Positions 6,433-7,017 of a DNA stretch of 7,017 nucleotides are shown here, piece by piece. Source of the stretch: Anaerolinea sp. Its GTDB lineage: Bacteria > Chloroflexota > Anaerolineae > Anaerolineales > Villigracilaceae. The notes below the pieces were generated by a model. The model saw only the letters and a list, made by a program, of their open reading frames with translations, did not search any database and was not told the origin of the DNA. Location: contig DYNS01000162.1 in the NCBI GenBank assembly GCA_020720965.1, positions 1-7,017 on the forward strand. The letters run 5' to 3'. The number at the start of each line of letters is the position of its first letter. Position 1 is the stretch's first letter. Made by a program: the position numbers and the translations under genes.

Positions 6433-7017
6433 TTAGCAGTCTTCCGGGCTAACCTGGGGGACCGGGTCTTCCGGTCTTTCTGCAAGCAACCAAGCGGCGA
6501 CATAACCTTTGTTGCCGCGCACATCTTTCACTTTCATCCATTTTCCGGCTTTGCCCACCTTGCGGGCGGCGACATCTTGCTTGCCCATGGCAATCAGTTC
6601 TGCGCCTTTGGGCATCCGCAGGATGAGGGTTTTCTGGGAGATGAAGGGTTTGGTACGCAGGGCAACGCCTTCCTCCAGGGTTCGCACCACCAGCGGGGGA
6701 ATTTCTCCGATGCTGAAGTTGGCGGCAGCAGTCTGGCGCTGCGCCTGGGGACCGAAAGCGCCCAGGCTAACGATGGAGACGTACCAGGCGGCAACTACGC
6801 CCTGTTTTCCTTCCACGTCTGCCACCTTGAGCCATTCGTACATGGTTCCCACTTTGCGTTTTACTTCGTCTGCGCTTTCCAGCACCTTTAATTCTGTGCC
6901 GATGGGGTACATTTTGAGAATGCTGTCTGGGGTGCTATCCGGCTTGCTGCGAAGTTTGAGAGCATCTACGTTGGTTTTGACTACCGGCGCGTCTTTGGGG
7001 ACGGGGACAACGGCGGG
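6433..7017 (-). CDS. Tandem bacterial SH3-domain protein, 3' part (start outside window)
   Basis: The frame is open from the right edge to a TAA at 6433-6435, giving 194 visible residues. An internal ATG at 6912 lies inside the first SH3 domain, so it is unlikely to be the true start. Two SH3b-like domains are seen, about residues 16-82 and 110-179 of the visible part. They share a layout: an LRSKP or LRTKP segment near the start, and a KVG...(W)(L/M)KV.DV.G..G.VAAW ending. The two copies are clearly duplicated but well diverged. A Pro/Val-rich stretch (PAVVPVPKDAP) precedes the first domain and reads as a linker, so more domains probably lie upstream. The tail is acidic and Pro-rich and ends in Cys. 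SH3b domains bind peptidoglycan or peptide ligands; the ligand here is unknown. Without the N-terminus I cannot say whether it is secreted. It sits 81 nt upstream of the CHAT-SIR2 gene on the same strand, with hairpins between them, so membership of the same operon is uncertain. Confidence 0.9.
   Translation of the reverse strand, partial: PAVVPVPKDAPVVKTNVDALKLRSKPDSTPDSILKMYPIGTELKVLESADEVKRKVGTMYEWLKVADVEGKQGVVAAWYVSIVSLGAFGPQAQRQTAAANFSIGEIPPLVVRTLEEGVALRTKPFISQKTLILRMPKGAELIAMGKQDVAARKVGKAGKWMKVKDVRGNKGYVAAWLLAERPEDPVPQVSPEDC

Noticed and set aside
1..7017. tRNA, rRNA or riboswitch genes
   Set aside because: Almost all of the window is coding on the minus strand, the gaps are 12, 18 and 81 nt, and none shows a cloverleaf or a known riboswitch core.

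Overview
The window is one stretch of minus-strand coding sequence with almost no spare DNA. Reading in the direction of transcription (right to left) it holds four genes: (1) the 3' part of a protein with two bacterial SH3 domains (6433-7017, start outside the window); (2) a 685-residue protein that joins a CHAT caspase-like protease domain to a SIR2-like domain (4294-6351); (3) a 1244-residue STAND-type NTPase with one predicted membrane helix and about 14 WD40 blades (547-4281); and (4) the first 176 codons of a further gene that runs off the left edge (1-528). No plus-strand gene, tRNA, rRNA, CRISPR array, insertion sequence or phage gene is visible, and no non-coding stretch exceeds about 80 bases.

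The three left-hand genes are packed like one transcription unit. The CHAT-SIR2 stop and the NTPase start are 12 nt apart, with the Shine-Dalgarno-like AGGA overlapping the stop. The NTPase stop and the next start are 18 nt apart, with a strong AAGGAG. The SH3 gene lies 81 nt upstream of the CHAT-SIR2 gene; that gap carries a perfect 11-bp hairpin and a small 5-bp hairpin, so the SH3 gene may or may not share the transcript.

Taken together, genes 2-4 look like a bacterial conflict or signalling system. A WD40-fitted STAND ATPase would be the sensor and switch. A CHAT protease fused to a SIR2-like module would be the effector or processing enzyme. The truncated fourth protein would be a further component, possibly another peptidase-like protein. 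CHAT, SIR2 and STAND modules are each known from anti-phage and programmed-cell-death-like systems. The exact arrangement here (CHAT and SIR2 in one chain, then a tandem-propeller membrane STAND protein, then the fourth protein) is one I do not recognise as a named system. The defence role is inference from domains and context.

Organism: moderately GC-rich (about 56% in three lines counted by hand), with AGGA/GGAG ribosome binding sites. Large CHAT and nSTAND1-WD40 proteins beside SH3-domain proteins are common in filamentous and multicellular bacteria. My best guess is a Chloroflexota (Anaerolineae-like) bacterium, with Cyanobacteria or other complex bacteria as alternatives; the window contains no marker gene that settles it.
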